From assembly GCA_025617745.1 (NCBI GenBank), contig CM046863.1, forward strand, positions 11,662,273-11,726,272: a stretch of 64,000 bases of DNA, in the 5' to 3' direction. The number at the start of each line of letters is the position of its first letter. Position 1 is the stretch's first letter. A model generated the notes under the pieces. That model was given only the letters and a program-made list of their open reading frames with translations. It searched no databases and was not told where the DNA came from. This DNA comes from Heliocidaris erythrogramma (taxonomy: Eukaryota; Echinodermata; Echinoidea; Camarodonta; Echinometridae). A program made the translations under genes and the position numbers. Of this stretch, positions 1 to 11,595 are shown piece by piece.

Positions 1-764
1 TCTTTTTTATGTCTGCTTTTATTGTTGAAATTTAGATCTGCGGGACATAGAACTGTTATCCTTCTTTAAAAAATTGTTTATTATAGTTCCTGTTTATATT
101 CACCTTTTTCTTGGTGATTGTAGTATGTATGTACCAAAGAAAGCATTTTCTGTGTGTAATCATTTAACATAATGTTTACGTTAACATTTATCAGAGAGGA
201 AATATATTCATGTTATTTGAAACAAACAAAAAATGTTATCTGATAAAGGGTTTCCGTTATGACATTGTATAAATCTATTTCCCCCTGTGTATTTCAACAC
301 ATTCCATGACCATGAATATGCATGTCTTCTGTGATGTTTTTCTATTTATGATGAATATTTAGTCTGATTTGTCATGCTGTTTTCAGCTGAACTAGCAGTC
401 CACTGGGTTTACTACATGCTGTACATTGTGTGAAGTGAGATGCACATGAATTACATAAACTTCAATAAGAATTTGGTGATCATAAGAAGTGGTTGATCAA
501 AACGATTGTAATATATTGTATCAATGCATGTAGTTACAACCAAACAATATCACTTGCCAGCGTATAAGTGAATGTGTGTGATGCACATTTAATAACATAT
601 CTTTTGTACCTGTGTTCCTGACTGTAATCATTGTATTTAGGTATTTATGGTATTATAAACTGCAATATGTCAATGTTGCAATATTCAGTGAAAATACCCT
701 TGCCATCGTATTCCTGTGTGAATGTCCATAATATAATTCAGTATGAAAACTGCATACGTTCAAA
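1..764. other. AT-rich non-coding DNA, nothing recognised
   Basis: No open frame of note, no RNA gene and no terminal repeat could be recognised. The stretch ends where similarity to the inverted copy at 8384 begins. Confidence 0.5.
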
Positions 765-1298
765 ATAAATCTGCCAGTGAACGTTGCCATTTTCAGTTGA
801 ATGTTTGGTAGCCTTTGATAATGTGATCACACCACATAGTGAAGTTGTTTTCCTTCCAAGATTTACTTTTATTGTGATCGGTTTACACTGTTTGTTTTAG
901 AATTTGCTTATGCATAGATTCACAAACCTTTCCTGAAGTATGCCTACATGTATACTGTTGAAAGTATAGTTTTACACTTCTGAGCTGATTTTTGTATTAT
1001 ATTTATTACAGTTTGATATACATGTATTCTAGATCCACAAACTTGCCTTGAAACATGCACATTTAGTGCTGAAATAATAGTTTTGCAATATGAAGTTGAT
1101 TTCTTCTCATACTAGTTGTATAGATTTATCAGAAGTTATATAATTTTTAAGAAACGTATGTATTATGCATACAGGGACATTTCTGTTAATTTTTTTTATA
1201 TGCCATTTGCTATTCCATATGGTATGCCTATATACTGTTGAAAGTATAGTTTTATACTACTGAGCTGACTTTTGTATATATTTTATTGTTGACAATAT

Positions 1299-1458
1299 TC
1301 AATTCAATTCAATTCTCATTTATTTCATTTTCAATTAAAAAGTACATTCAAAACAAATACAAAATATGTCATAATCGAAATTAGAAAATGAAATGGGGAA
1401 CTACATAAATAAAGCCCTTGGGCCTTGTACAAGCATAGTTCCCTACAAATATTGCGAA
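1299..1458 (-). mobile_element. Truncated retroelement 3' end with pentanucleotide tail
   Basis: This 160-bp block is absent from the mirror copy in the right arm, which shows it is an insertion. It begins with repeats of TTCAA (a GAATT-type tail on the minus strand) and is flanked by AATAT on both sides (1294-1298 and 1459-1463), a plausible target-site duplication. A similar GAATT-repeat tail ends a block at 43125. A 5'-truncated LINE or a SINE tail fits; the family is not identified. Confidence 0.6.
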
Positions 1459-1733
1459 AATATAGTTTCAATGTTCAGTTGATTTTTACTCTCACTTGGG
1501 TAGTTTTATTACAAGTTATACATTATTTAAAAGAAACTTTAAAAAGTATTACATACAGGAACACCTTTTCTACTTTTCTTTTTCCTTGTGATTTGCCATT
1601 TGCAATGGCACTGCATGTAACATATGAGGAAGTAAATGAAGACAGCATGAAAAAGTACTCTTCATTGTGTGTACGTGTAAGAAGTTTTGAAGTATTGTAA
1701 TCTACATTCCTTTTATTTCATTTTATTTTTGTA

Positions 1734-1903
1734 CAGTGGAGCATCATTAATGAACTTCTGGGGACCAAGGAAATAACCTCTTTATATCGAAACCTTGTTA
1801 TACCAGGGCTAAAAACAATAGAATACAAAAAAGTGGGACTTGCAAAAATACTGTCTTGTAATGAGTATGTTATACCATTGTTCTTTATAAGGAGGTTCCA
1901 CTG
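1734..1903. mobile_element. Small pogo/Tc1-like MITE relic
   Basis: The block starts CAGTGGAGCATC and ends GAGGTTCCACTG, imperfect inverted repeats, and is bordered by TA on both sides (1732-1733, 1904-1905). Internal text such as CTTGTTATACC resembles pogo/Tigger-type MITEs. A diverged copy is mirrored in the right arm near 4145-4325. A relative with the same layout lies at 12276-12448. Confidence 0.6.
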
Positions 1904-2218
1904 TACAAGGTATATATGTGGAGGAAGGCATATGGAGTGAGATAGGAGAAAAGAGAAACAGGAGGGAAATAGAGAGAAAGAGAGAACAGGGGAGAGAACA
2001 AGGGAGAAAAATTATCAAGGTCATGAGAGAAAGAGAGAGTGAAAGATAAGATAGAGAAACGGAACGAGCTAGAATCAGGGCTGTCAAGTAAAGTTTTCCT
2101 CCTCAAGTTTATCAATACAAAATTTAGATTAATCAGGCCCCCTTTTTATTTCTTATTTAAAAAATTTCTGTCAACTCTTTGCACGATGGCCATTCACGAA
2201 GTTAGTGTCCAGTTTTTA

Positions 2219-3124
2219 AAGGAGAATTAACCCCTGAGTACAAATTTACTTATATTGAAAGGTGTAATATATTCCTACTTATAGGCTTAAATCATTTTCT
2301 AATAAGATATTAGAAAAGGGTATAAATAAAGATATTCCAACACCCGGTATCGTCTCTTACTCATTTACATGGGGGCTGCCATTTTCTTGCTGATTTGGAT
2401 TTGTACATGAACCATTGAGAAATGTTCCAGTCAGGAAGATATTTTGAATCCAAGACCTAAATTGATTTTCTTCATTACCTAAAATCCCATATGTGACGAA
2501 AAATATAAAGTGGGTGTTTACATGATTTATAAAAATTAAATCTTTATAATGATACTCTTAAATTGTCTGGTTTTGCTTAACAAAAATCTATTTTCTTGGG
2601 TTTGCCAAACAGAGCAGAACATAATATATGCAGCATGCATTCTGACTTTTGAAGTCCCATTATCCGAAAGCAGGTGAATGCATAGTTTGCCGCTATAGAT
2701 GCTCAGGGAAGAAGCATCCATAAAATTTGAATTAATTTGCTCCGTCCATTGCGTCACAGTATCTAGAAAATAGATTTATATTAAGCGAATATCGATTTTC
2801 AACAGAAATATATAAGGAAATCTTCAGTTTAAGAATAAATTGACATATCTATTCTATATTTTTAATCTCAAATGGGTTTTCAATTTTGAAAAAGGCAATT
2901 GGGCATTTGGATTAAGAAAATCTTCTTGTACACATAAAAAAATGGCAGCCCCCATGTATTGCTAGCAGACGATACATATTGCTAGCAGATGATAAATTTT
3001 GCTCAGAAAATTTTGATTCGTATCGATCTCGTATATTTTGGCGCGAAGCCATATAGTCTAACAAGTAGGAATAAATAACACCTTTGAACACTATCGTCTT
3101 TATTGTTTGAGGTTAAGTCTCCTT
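2219..3124. mobile_element. MITE with long terminal inverted repeats and TA target
   Basis: The left end AAGGAGAATTAACCCC is mirrored by GGTTAAGTCTCCTT on the right, with TA on both sides (2217-2218, 3125-3126). The inverted similarity continues inward for about 190 bp: AAAGGTGT...ATTCCTACTT at the left matches AAGTAGGAAT...ACACCTTT at the right, and ATGGGGGCTGCCATTTT near 2370 is mirrored near 2940. It encodes nothing recognisable. TA flanks suggest a Tc1/mariner-type source. Confidence 0.7.
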
Positions 3125-3139
3125 TAAAGATCGATTCCC

Positions 3140-3300
3140 CTCTTTCGAAATCAGCCAGAGAAGAGAAAGAGGAGGGAGAGAAGAAGACAGAGAGAGAGAG
3201 AGAGAGCGAGAGAACAAGGGAGATAAATTATCAAGGTCATGAGAGAAAGAGAGAAAGAGAGAGTGAAAGATAAGATAGAGAAACGGAACGTAAGTGAGAA
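3140..3300 (+). repeat. Purine-rich direct repeat of 1920-2065
   Basis: The run from the GAGA-rich tract through ATTATCAAGGTCATGAGAG to AGATAGAGAAACGGAACG repeats the block at 1985-2065 in the same orientation. With the mirror copy at about 3985-4110 this makes three copies inside the palindrome region. Frames across it are low-complexity. Confidence 0.75.
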
Positions 3301-3950
3301 CAAAAGAGAAAGTGGAAGGGAATATTAGTGGGTGTAAGGCCATTCGCCAGGGTACAACATGTTATGATCCAAAATCCACAAAAGATACGAATCAAACAAC
3401 AAAAGATATTAACTTTGGATGACTCATGGTTTACTTTAAATATTTACCAACATCTGGTATGACATGATATAAAAGAATTAACAATTTTAGTTACAAATAC
3501 AGTACATGTACTTAAATGCGGTCCGTCGTCGGTGCCCGTGTGTTCCTATACTGTCCCGGCGAAGGGAAGTTCGGAGATTTCCGGAATCGTTCGGATAATT
3601 TGTAAATAGCCTGCGAGCGCAGGGGCGAGAGCTGAGCTTGCCAGCAATACGCTATGTCTCAGGTTCGGGATACTCCATGCTATGGTCTATGCCTATAGGC
3701 ACGAAAATAATAGCGGTTTTCGAACGAAATGGAGGTCGAGAGGAGAGACAGACAGACGAGATTACGTATCCACAGCGCGTACAGTTTGTGGATTGAACAC
3801 AAAGAAATAAATTTTGACGTGGGCAGCTTGTTTCCTCCAGGGAAAGTTTGAATAAAAAGTTCGTGTTGCATCTGCTTGAGCTGCACACCATTTGCAAATC
3901 GTACAGTGTACCTCCACGGGCTACGGTCGCCAGCGCCGGGTGCGCCCCGG
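3301..3950. other. Unassigned, partly GC-rich spacer of the large palindrome
   Basis: This spacer between the palindrome arms is richer in G+C from about 3520 to 3950 than its surroundings. Its longest frame (minus, 3652-4026) runs into the repeat arm, has no family signature and is not called as a gene. Confidence 0.4.
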
Positions 3951-4855
3951 TGGTGAACTTGAGGAGGAAAACTTTACTTGACAGCCCTGATTCTAGCTTG
4001 TTCCTTTTCTCTATCTTATCTTTCACTCTCTCTTTCTCTCATGACCTTGATAATTTTTCTCCCTTGTTCTCTCTCTCTCTCTATTTCCCTCCTGTTTTTC
4101 TTCTCTCCTATCTCACTCCATATGCCTTCCTCCACAAACCTGGTAAATTGGAACCTCCTTATAAAGAACAATGGTATAACAAACTCATTATAAGACAGTA
4201 TTTTTGCCAGTCCCACTTTTTTTTTGTATTCTATTGTTTTTTAGCCCTGGTATAACAAGGTTTCGATATAAAGAGGGAATTTCCTTGGTTCCAAGAAGTT
4301 CATTAATGATGCTAAACTGTACAAAAATAAAATGAAATAAAATGAATGTAGATTACAATACTTCAAAACTTCTGACAGTACACACAATGAAGAGTACTTT
4401 TTCTTGCTGTCTTCATTTACTTCCTTACATGTTACATGCAGTGCCATTGCAAATGGCAAATCACAAGGAAAAAGAAAAGTAAAAAAGGAGTTCCTGTATG
4501 TAATACTTTTAAGCTTCTTTAAAATAATACATGTATAACTTGTAATAAAACTACCCAAGTGAGAGTAAAAATCCACTGAACATTGAAACTATATTGTCAA
4601 CACTAAATAGACATGTTTCAAGGCAAGTTTGTATATCTAGAATACATAAAACTGTAATAAATATATACAAAAATCAGCTCAGTAGTATAAAACTATACTT
4701 TCAACAGTATAGGCATACCATATGGAATAGCAAATGGCATATAAAAAAGTACCAGAAATGTCCCTGTATGCATAATACATACGTTTCTTAAAAATTATAT
4801 AACTTCTGATAAATCTATACAAGTATGAGAAGAAATCAACATCATATTGCAAAAC
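3951..4855 (-). repeat. Right arm (inner part) of the long inverted repeat
   Basis: Reverse complement of about 1083-2112 of the left arm, without the 160-bp tail insertion. It ends at GCAAAAC (4855), exactly where the transposon at 4856-8060 begins; the arm resumes at 8061. Confidence 0.8.
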
Positions 4856-5389
4856 CAGTCGCGGCTCTACACCCCAATTAACGTCTTTGTAAAGTCGTCA
4901 AAGCTTTTGAATTCCTAACGGCTATCGAAGCCCTCCGCTGAGCGAGGAGCAGAAATCCTCGAAAATTCACATTCTCGTATCTCCCTCATTCGGGCCTTAA
5001 ATATCATGAAAATTCCAGAATAGATAGGAAATGAGGATATTATGCTTCATATTAATTTTCCCCGGAAACGGATGAGTATTTTTTGAGATACGAGTATTTT
5101 TATGTTTCAGAGGGCCGAGAAATGAGGTTTTGTTTTTTTCCCGACACAAGTCTGGGACGAAATGAATATGCAAACAAATAACATATTGCTAAACTTTAAA
5201 CTCTCATCACAGTCTCACTCCCTGGGCAGTTTCAAGTTTGCGCAGTTAGTAGTTCTGTGTAAAACTGCCATCACAAATCGAAGACTTAACGTGAAAAATA
5301 CTGAAATCCTTGCAATCTGATTGGCTGAGAACAAATTTGTCGGTAACAATCACTCCCGGTGGAGCCACTCCCCCGCAGAGGGGGACGCG

Positions 5390-5615
5390 TATGACCGTTA
5401 CCAAAAATGCAAATAACCCCCTTTTGCAGTCAATTTCAAGGACATTCTGTGAAATTTAACCCCCTTTTTTACGTCAAAACAAGGACAAAATGGTACTTTG
5501 AAATACCCCTATTTTTAAGATTGTAAGGACACTTTCGGAAACTTTCCCCTATTTTACCATATTTCAAGGACAAGACATTTATGCCCTTCTTTCATTAACA
5601 TAATAGGTGTCCAAG
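5390..5615 (+). repeat. Subterminal repeat units of the nested transposon
   Basis: About four degenerate units of roughly 50-60 bp repeat the pattern CAAGGACA followed by CCCCTATTTT. Two or three related units lie at 7440-7560 in the same orientation next to the other end. Such subterminal arrays are common as transposase-binding regions; that role is inferred here. Confidence 0.6.
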
Positions 5616-5639
5616 ACCCGATTCCTCAAATATTAGTTC

Positions 5640-6920
5640 ACACACAATTAATATAAGGGAAACGCATTTTTTAATGTGTTATTCATTTAAAAATATTTCG
5701 GCAATAGTTCATATAAACTCCTGGGGGAAAACTACTGAACTCTATGGACCATATGGTTATTTGAAATAACCGCTATGTCTGACCACTCACAAATAGGCGA
5801 GGTTAAATAACCTCATACCGACTTATACATGTACAAGCTTATCTGAAGATAACCTTGTACTCCAGACTAGCTTTTATGGGTGAATAGGCTTCAACAGCTT
5901 TTGTGTGTATCAGCGTGCCTATTTCCAGTCTAGATCATTCATACACGAGATGGCCTATGGGTGGGCCCTTGCCTATGTGGGACTGTATCCAACATTCACT
6001 ATTGCAGCGGTCACAAACAGACAACAAAATTGCTCTAAGCAAGATTTGATTATCTTTAATTTGCTAGATTACCTGATTAATGGACTCATCAACTAGTCTT
6101 ACTGTGCCACAAATTTGGGGATTCAGAATTGAAAATAAAATTTTAAATAATTATTTTCCTCTCATGACTCATGATGTATGATACTATGAATTGTCTAGAC
6201 TGGAAAAAGGCCTGCTGATAGTACACACAAAAGCTATTGAAGCCTATTCACCTATTAAAAGCTAGTCTGGAGAGTGGAGTACTACAACTAGGTTATCTTC
6301 AGATAAGCTTGTACATGTATAAGTCGGTATGAGGTTATTTAACCTCGCCTATTTGTGAGTGGTCAGACATAGTGGTTATTTCAAATAACCATATGGTCCA
6401 TAGAGTTCAGTGGTTTTTCCCCAGGAGTTTATATGAACTATTGCCGAAATATTTTTAAATGAATAACAATTAGCACATTAAAAAATGCATTTTCCTTATA
6501 TTAATTGTATAAGCACTACATGTACAAGCTTATCTGAAGATAACCTTGTACTCCAGACTAGCTTTTACAGGTGAATAGGCTTCAATAGCTTTTGTGTGTA
6601 TCAGCAGGCCCTTTTCCAGGCTAGATCATTCACACAGGAGAGGAAAATAATAAATTTCACTTTCTGTTTCAAATTCAAGTCTGAATCCCTACATTTGTTG
6701 CAAAGACTAAAACTTAACATAACTTAAGTAAAACTAAGTAAGTAAGACTAAGACTAAGAGTTGAAGAGTCCCTGAATCAGGTAATATGGCAAAATTAAGA
6801 AAATTTAAATTTAAATCTTGTTTAGAACAATTTTGTTGTCTGCTTTTGACTGCTGCAACACTGAGTGAATGTTAGGCAAGGGCCTATGAGTGAACTATTA
6901 GCAGCAATGGCCTATGGCTA
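5640..6920. repeat. Multi-armed foldback inside the nested transposon
   Basis: Block 5644-5950 is mirrored by about 6190-6510 (shared ATCTGAAGATAACC, CATATGGTTATTTG and others). Part of it recurs in direct orientation at 6518-6645. The segment 5950-6180 is also loosely mirrored at 6640-6920. Successive inverted duplication explains this; no coding signal was seen. Confidence 0.7.
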
Positions 6921-8060
6921 TGAGTGCCTCATACCCATACACCCAAAACTAACATGAAAGCGTATGAATGGGACTGTAGTCTGTAGTGTTACTGTTAGTG
7001 ACTGTGTTAGTGTAAGTTGAACTATTCATACCTGTAAAGTGTGATCACTGTAAAACATAAGTCCTTTCACACGACTTTCACGAACATCACGATTCGTGCA
7101 TCTTCCCACTTCATCTTTGAAGGGCATATGATGAATATGAGTAAAATAGTCCTTCAAACTTGGTCAAAATACAGCGGCGACGTTCCCGAATTGTTTTGAG
7201 GGAAACAAGATGGCGCTGGCGAGCTGCCAGTGGCGTCATGTTGCCTATGCTATGGCTAATCAGCGTGCAGCGAGCGATCGAGCCGAAACAGTGTTATTAC
7301 CTTCACGTCCGCCATCTTGCTGACTGACGGCAGTACGGGGATTTTTTTCTCAACGATGAACGCGCCCTCCGATCCCCGGCAGGCCCGCGCGCAGCTAGCG
7401 ACTCGGCTCCGGGATTTTTCTTCATGCCTTGGATTTTCTTCCCTTTTCCTGACCCCTATTTTATCAATTTCGAGGACACCTGCGCACCCCTATTTTCTAT
7501 ATTTCGAGGTATATTCTGTCCGCGGACGTTCCTTGAAATTTACCCCTATATCCGCAATTTTGGTAACGGTCACGCGGTCCCCAAGTCACATTGAGTGGCT
7601 CCACCGGGCAATCACTGACAAGACACGCCCCCTGTTTAGCATACACTCGAGTTGAAACCAGCCTGCATGCACCGCTATACGTGGGACTACACGCGAAGAA
7701 CGGTAGAGGGTCCATGAATGCATATGTGAAAGTTTTGATCTTGCGCAATGAGAGCAAATGTGAACAATAATGCTACATTTTCAGACTTAAAAAAAAAAAT
7801 ATGGCTCCTCATTTCTCCAAGTTTTCACAAATTAAAAAATGATTTGACTACGAGTGATACTAATTATGGGTTAGAGCAACTCTTATTCTGGAATTTGACG
7901 TTTAGTTCATTTCATTTGGTTGTTTCTAGGGCGAGATTTCACAATTTAGCTGAGGCTCTTCGGTAGCGGTTTTACGTAAACAACTTGTTTATTTCATGCA
8001 AATTAAGCAGGAAGGAGCGAAAGCTTTTGGACAGTTAATCGCAGTGTACAACCGCTACTG

Positions 8061-8384
8061 AAACTATTATTTCAATACTAAATGTGCATGTTTCAAGGCA
8101 AGTTTGTGAATCTAGAATACATGTATATAAAACTGTAATAAATATAATACAAAAATCAGCTCAGAAGTGTAAAACTATACTTTCAACAGTATACATGTAG
8201 GCATATTTCAGGAAAGGTTTGTGGATCTATGCATAAGCAAATTCTAAAACAAACAGCGTAAACAGATCACAATAAAAGTAAATCCTGGAAGGAAAACAAC
8301 TTCACTATTTGGTGTGATCACATTATCAAAGGCTACCCAACATTCAACTGAAAATGGCAACGTTCACTGGCAGATTTATTTGCT
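8061..8384 (-). repeat. Right arm (outer part) of the long inverted repeat
   Basis: Reverse complement of about 766-1083 of the left arm, for example CTATACTTTCAACAGTATAC near 8180 against the mirrored text near 950. It begins after the AAAC duplication of the inserted transposon and ends about 30 bases before the Kolobok-like element. Confidence 0.8.
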
Positions 8385-8589
8385 GTCATATCAAGAGCTA
8401 ATTATTCTGAGCCATTAAAGGTCCCCTTTTATGGAATTACAAAGGAACTTCATTTAATATACTTTTCTACTGTGAATCCAGATCTGTCAATCATATTACC
8501 TGAATTCCATTCATTAATCTGTAACCTTGAAAATAAAAAAATAACTGGGAACGCCCCTAAAAATTTTGGAAAATCGGTCCAGCGATCGA

Positions 8590-8607
8590 TGACGTCATGT
8601 GACGTCA
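8590..8607. promoter_or_regulatory. Two CRE-type palindromes at the left transposon end
   Basis: TGACGTCA occurs at 8590-8597 and again at 8600-8607, about 150 bp upstream of the presumed start codon of the plus-strand gene. The full octamer is the consensus site of CREB/ATF bZIP factors. A promoter role is inferred from position and from the matching site at the other end. Confidence 0.5.
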
Positions 8608-8750
8608 CCCACAGAACGCTCGACTCACACAAGCTGGATCAGTATCGATGTGTGTGTGTTATGGCTATTGAGCTTCGTGTAGATCCCTTCGACTTCGTGC
8701 CATTTCAGCCCTTCATTTTAGCTTTTTAAAGACAAAATCCTACATCAACG

Positions 8751-9478
8751 ATGGCATCATCTTCTTCAGCCAGGACACTTATTCAGGATCAGATGTATCT
8801 GATTTGGAGCATCAAGTCCCAGAACAAATTGAAGAGGAATTAGGGGCCCGGCCGTATACTATGTTTGAGCCAGACATGTCGGATTCTGGGCAAGATTCTG
8901 ATGATGACAGAGACGTCCCTGATTTTAATAACGGAGAGGATATCGACGGGAGACACAATTGGTAATTATTTTTTGATAATAAATTACCGATTAAAGTTTA
9001 ATTCACGCATATCCACGTATTATGAATCTTGTTTACGCTTGCAAATTGCCCGAGAGAGGCTGAGCTGATACTTCGCTGATCGAGGCAGTGAGCTCGATGT
9101 GCGCTGGGCCGGGGTACACCCCGCGCTGTTTGGTTGTTCGCCTGCTGACCCTGCCTGGGCTTGCCCTTGGGCAGTTTTACTGGTGCATGGGGTGGTAGCG
9201 TTTGATTCTAGTAAATTCTAACATTGATATCCAGAAAACTCTTAGCTCTCCTGTTATCTTGCTTGTTTTCTTTGTGCTGCTACACTAAGTAAGTGTAGGT
9301 ACCGTTATAGTTGACAATAGATATGATCTTCTTCTTCTTCTTCTTCTTCTTCTCCACCCAGGGTTTCATCCAGTGTGTCTGGAGCGGTATGTGATGGAAA
9401 CTGCTTACTAGCTATCTGTATCGGCAGCAGTATGGCGGACAGGCAAGGCAGGATGCAACTGAAAATCAGTGAGTACAC
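8751..9478 (+). pseudogene. Broken gene for a P2X7 intracellular (ballast) domain-like protein
   Basis: Two exon-like pieces resemble the cysteine-rich C-terminal domain of P2X7, which occurs as stand-alone proteins in many invertebrates. Piece 1 (8751-8961) opens with an ATG and Ser-rich start, shifts frame once near 8772, then reads an acidic stretch ending in GARPYTMFEPD...GRHNW, and stops at a donor (TG|GTAATT). Piece 2 (about 9355-9478) reads HPGFHPVCLERYVMETAY, shifts frame near 9410, then reads YRQQYGGQARQDATENQ to a donor (CA|GTGAGT). RPYxFEP, HPGFxxVCL and YRQQYG match the family as I know it. The WCxCGxC segment expected between them was not found; a CTT microsatellite sits directly upstream of piece 2. 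The end of the domain is also missing. A relic; two frameshifts and missing exons rule out a working gene. Confidence 0.65.
9330..9353 (+). repeat. (CTT)n microsatellite
   Basis: About eight CTT units lie immediately before the second P2X7-like exon piece. They may double as a polypyrimidine tract or may have replaced part of the exon. Confidence 0.85.
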
Positions 9479-9569
9479 CATATTTTTTGTTTTAATCCTT
9501 ACTGCAGTATTCCTGTATTATATAAAGCAGTTTGGATGCAATATGCCAATTTGGCTCCTTATTTAATAT

Positions 9570-11595
9570 TACGATATTCTATAAAATAATGTTTTAGCCT
9601 TAATGTAAATAGAGGAAGATTATTCTATTTGCAGTGTACATGTATTTTCTTGTCCTATGTGCAGATTAACGTTTGTTTCCTCTTTCCCCATCACAACATT
9701 TTACACTGCGATGTTGACAACTAAATTATTAGCTAATCTTCTATTGTTTATTTGTGAAGTTCAAAGTAAAAGTTACCTCACTATCACCTACATCATAGAC
9801 TACACTGTGCATTGTTTTGAAGTTGTCTAATCATAGTTGTGCCGTGACAAGAATCCGTGCAGCATTTCCATCAGAACCATTGGCGGATCCAGGGGGCACA
9901 GCTGACCCGGTCCCCCCCCCCCCCCCCTTTGGAAGAGAAGTATGATTTTTTTTGTTGCTTGTCAGGGAATTATGGAGGGGAAACTAGACCCCAATAACCC
10001 CTTATTGAGCGATTTTTGAAGGTTTAGCAAATTTCTTTTTTTGCCCCCCCCCCCCCCCCCCTCACTGAGCGACTTTTCGAGAAGCTGACGAGACCAGAAA
10101 AATACGGGTCTACCTTTTGACAAACTTTCATTTTTGTGCCCCCTCTTTTACTCAATCCTGGATCAGAACAGAACAGGGGCTTTGAAGAGGCGTAGACCTA
10201 CATACAATTTTGCTGTTTTTCCCCCACCTTGTCAAGATCTATGTTTACAGAAAAATATATGTTTTACTTCCACCTTATTACTGAGATTTTTATTACTGTT
10301 CTAAGATAGATTTTCAAAGATATTTTTTTTAAATTGGAAATATTCCCTGCATTTTACCTCTTTAGGGTATTTTCTTTTCAAAGTTTACTGTATGTATATA
10401 TATTTTTTTAACCTTTGCAAAAAAATCAAAAGGGAGGGCAGCTCTGTGGAACTTTAATGTAAGCTATGCAACCATTATTCTCATACTTTTTTTTACTGGG
10501 GCTTGGATATGACATGCACAAATCTCAACATTAAGCAAAGGTGATAGTAGATTTTAACATTTTAAAAATATTTATGCATCAGAACTGTTGTTCCATCAGT
10601 GTAAACATTTACACAGTCATTATTTGAAAGAAAAAAATATTCAGTACTAATGACTGGCAAACATCTTTTATTTAATCAGGTCATTCATGTGATCATCATT
10701 ATTGTTGCTTCACATCATATTTCTTTTCAAACTGACATTATTTTTTCTACAGATTTTTTTTTTCTTCTTTCATTTGATTTATTGTATTTGTTATTATGTA
10801 CTGATATATGTTGGTCTAGTTGTTAACTTGATAATGCTTAGATAGCATATACATTTATCATGTATATAACTGTTTATAAGAAATGTTAAAAATGCTAATA
10901 CGTCATTGTTCAGTCTATCTTTTCATGATATTTAATTCCTATACATGGATATCAGTTTTCCTGAAAGTTGGGTTTATTACATGAGGGTGTGCTACACTGT
11001 GACAATGTGGTAAAAATGTTATTGCTGTTTTTGCTTCAAGTATCAGAGGAAAAGAGTAGTCTAGGAGGCTTATTTTGAATTGAATATTCATTTTCACTGT
11101 CAGAAATAAAATTGGAATTGGGTAACTGAGTTCACATCTAAGTATTTGCCCAGAGCATTTTTTGTAATGGATGTTGTAAAGATGCATGTACCTCAGTCAA
11201 GAATGATAACTCTGTTGTTAATGGCATATGAGGTCTGTTATTTTTTATGGCATTTGTTGTTTAATTTGTTAATGAAACACACTTTGGAAGCTAATCAGTT
11301 TTGTTTGTTTTGTTTTGTTATGTTTTTTTTTGGGGGGGGGGGGGGGGGGGGGGGGCATTCTATTGAATGTTTGATGTTCAATTGTAAGACAACCATTTCC
11401 TGGATACATCTATATCTACATTTCTCCAGAAGTAATAATATATTTCAAATCAATTGAATATTTTTGTCATCTCTGGAAGAGCTCAAACACATTTACTATG
11501 CAAGGCTTGTCGTGAATGAAACTAACAATTGAAAAGAAAGGTGTGAGTGCGTGAATGAGATCAAAACCAACAATTGGCAGAATGGAAAAAGAAAA
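9570..11595. other. Non-coding interior of the Kolobok-like element
   Basis: Mostly AT-rich DNA with long C runs (about 9917-9936 and 10047-10062) next to the phrase GGCGGATCCAGGGGGCACAG, and a T/G homopolymer near 11325-11356. A SINE body piece lies at 10410-10495. No further P2X7-like exon and no transposase could be read. Confidence 0.5.
10410..10495 (+). mobile_element. Body fragment of the tRNA-Arg SINE family
   Basis: AACCTTTGCAAAAAAATC through GGCAGCTCTGTGGAAC to GCAACCATTATTCTC matches the body of the SINE copies at 52.2-53.0 kb. The tRNA head is absent. Confidence 0.65.

Larger units (their letters stand above)
765..2115 (+). repeat. Left arm of a very long inverted repeat
   Basis: Read forward, this arm matches the reverse complement of 3951-4855 and then 8061-8384, block by block and in order. 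The outer edge is near AAATAAATCTGCC (about 766), mirrored near 8382. The inner edge is near CTCCTCAAGTT (about 2110), mirrored near 3955. The left arm alone holds a 160-bp retroelement tail (1299-1458), so the arms differ by independent later insertions. Short open frames in it (1425-1700, 1809-2115) look like chance frames or purine-rich low complexity and are not annotated as genes. Confidence 0.8.
5355..7608. mobile_element. Nested DNA transposon, 16-bp perfect TIR, 8-bp target duplication
   Basis: The left end CCCGGTGGAGCCACTC is an exact inverted match of the right end, and CAATCACT flanks both sides (5347-5354, 7609-7616). An 8-bp duplication fits hAT, P or Merlin-type elements; the terminal bases do not decide between them. 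Inside are subterminal repeats and a multi-armed foldback but no transposase frame. The open frame at 7317-7655 runs through the right end and shows no domain. Confidence 0.8.
4856..8060. mobile_element. DNA transposon with 4-bp target duplication, splitting the palindrome arm
   Basis: The left end CAGTCGCGGCTCTACAC and the reverse complement of the right end, CAGTAGCGGTTGTACAC, form an imperfect terminal inverted repeat matching at about 21 of 27 positions. AAAC flanks both sides (4852-4855 and 8061-8064). The uninterrupted left arm at about 1080 reads straight through the site with one AAAC, which gives a clean empty site. Without the nested element 5355-7608 it is about 950 bp and encodes nothing recognised, so it is non-autonomous. 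Its superfamily is not assigned. Confidence 0.8.

Noticed and set aside
3652-4026. 124-codon minus-strand frame
   Set aside because: Runs into the long inverted repeat and shows no family signature.
7317-7655. 112-codon plus-strand frame
   Set aside because: Crosses the right terminus of the nested transposon, so cannot be an old gene.
4856-8060. Assigning the 4-bp-target element to Sola, Chapaev or another named superfamily
   Set aside because: Target length fits more than one superfamily and no transposase is present; terminal bases alone do not decide.
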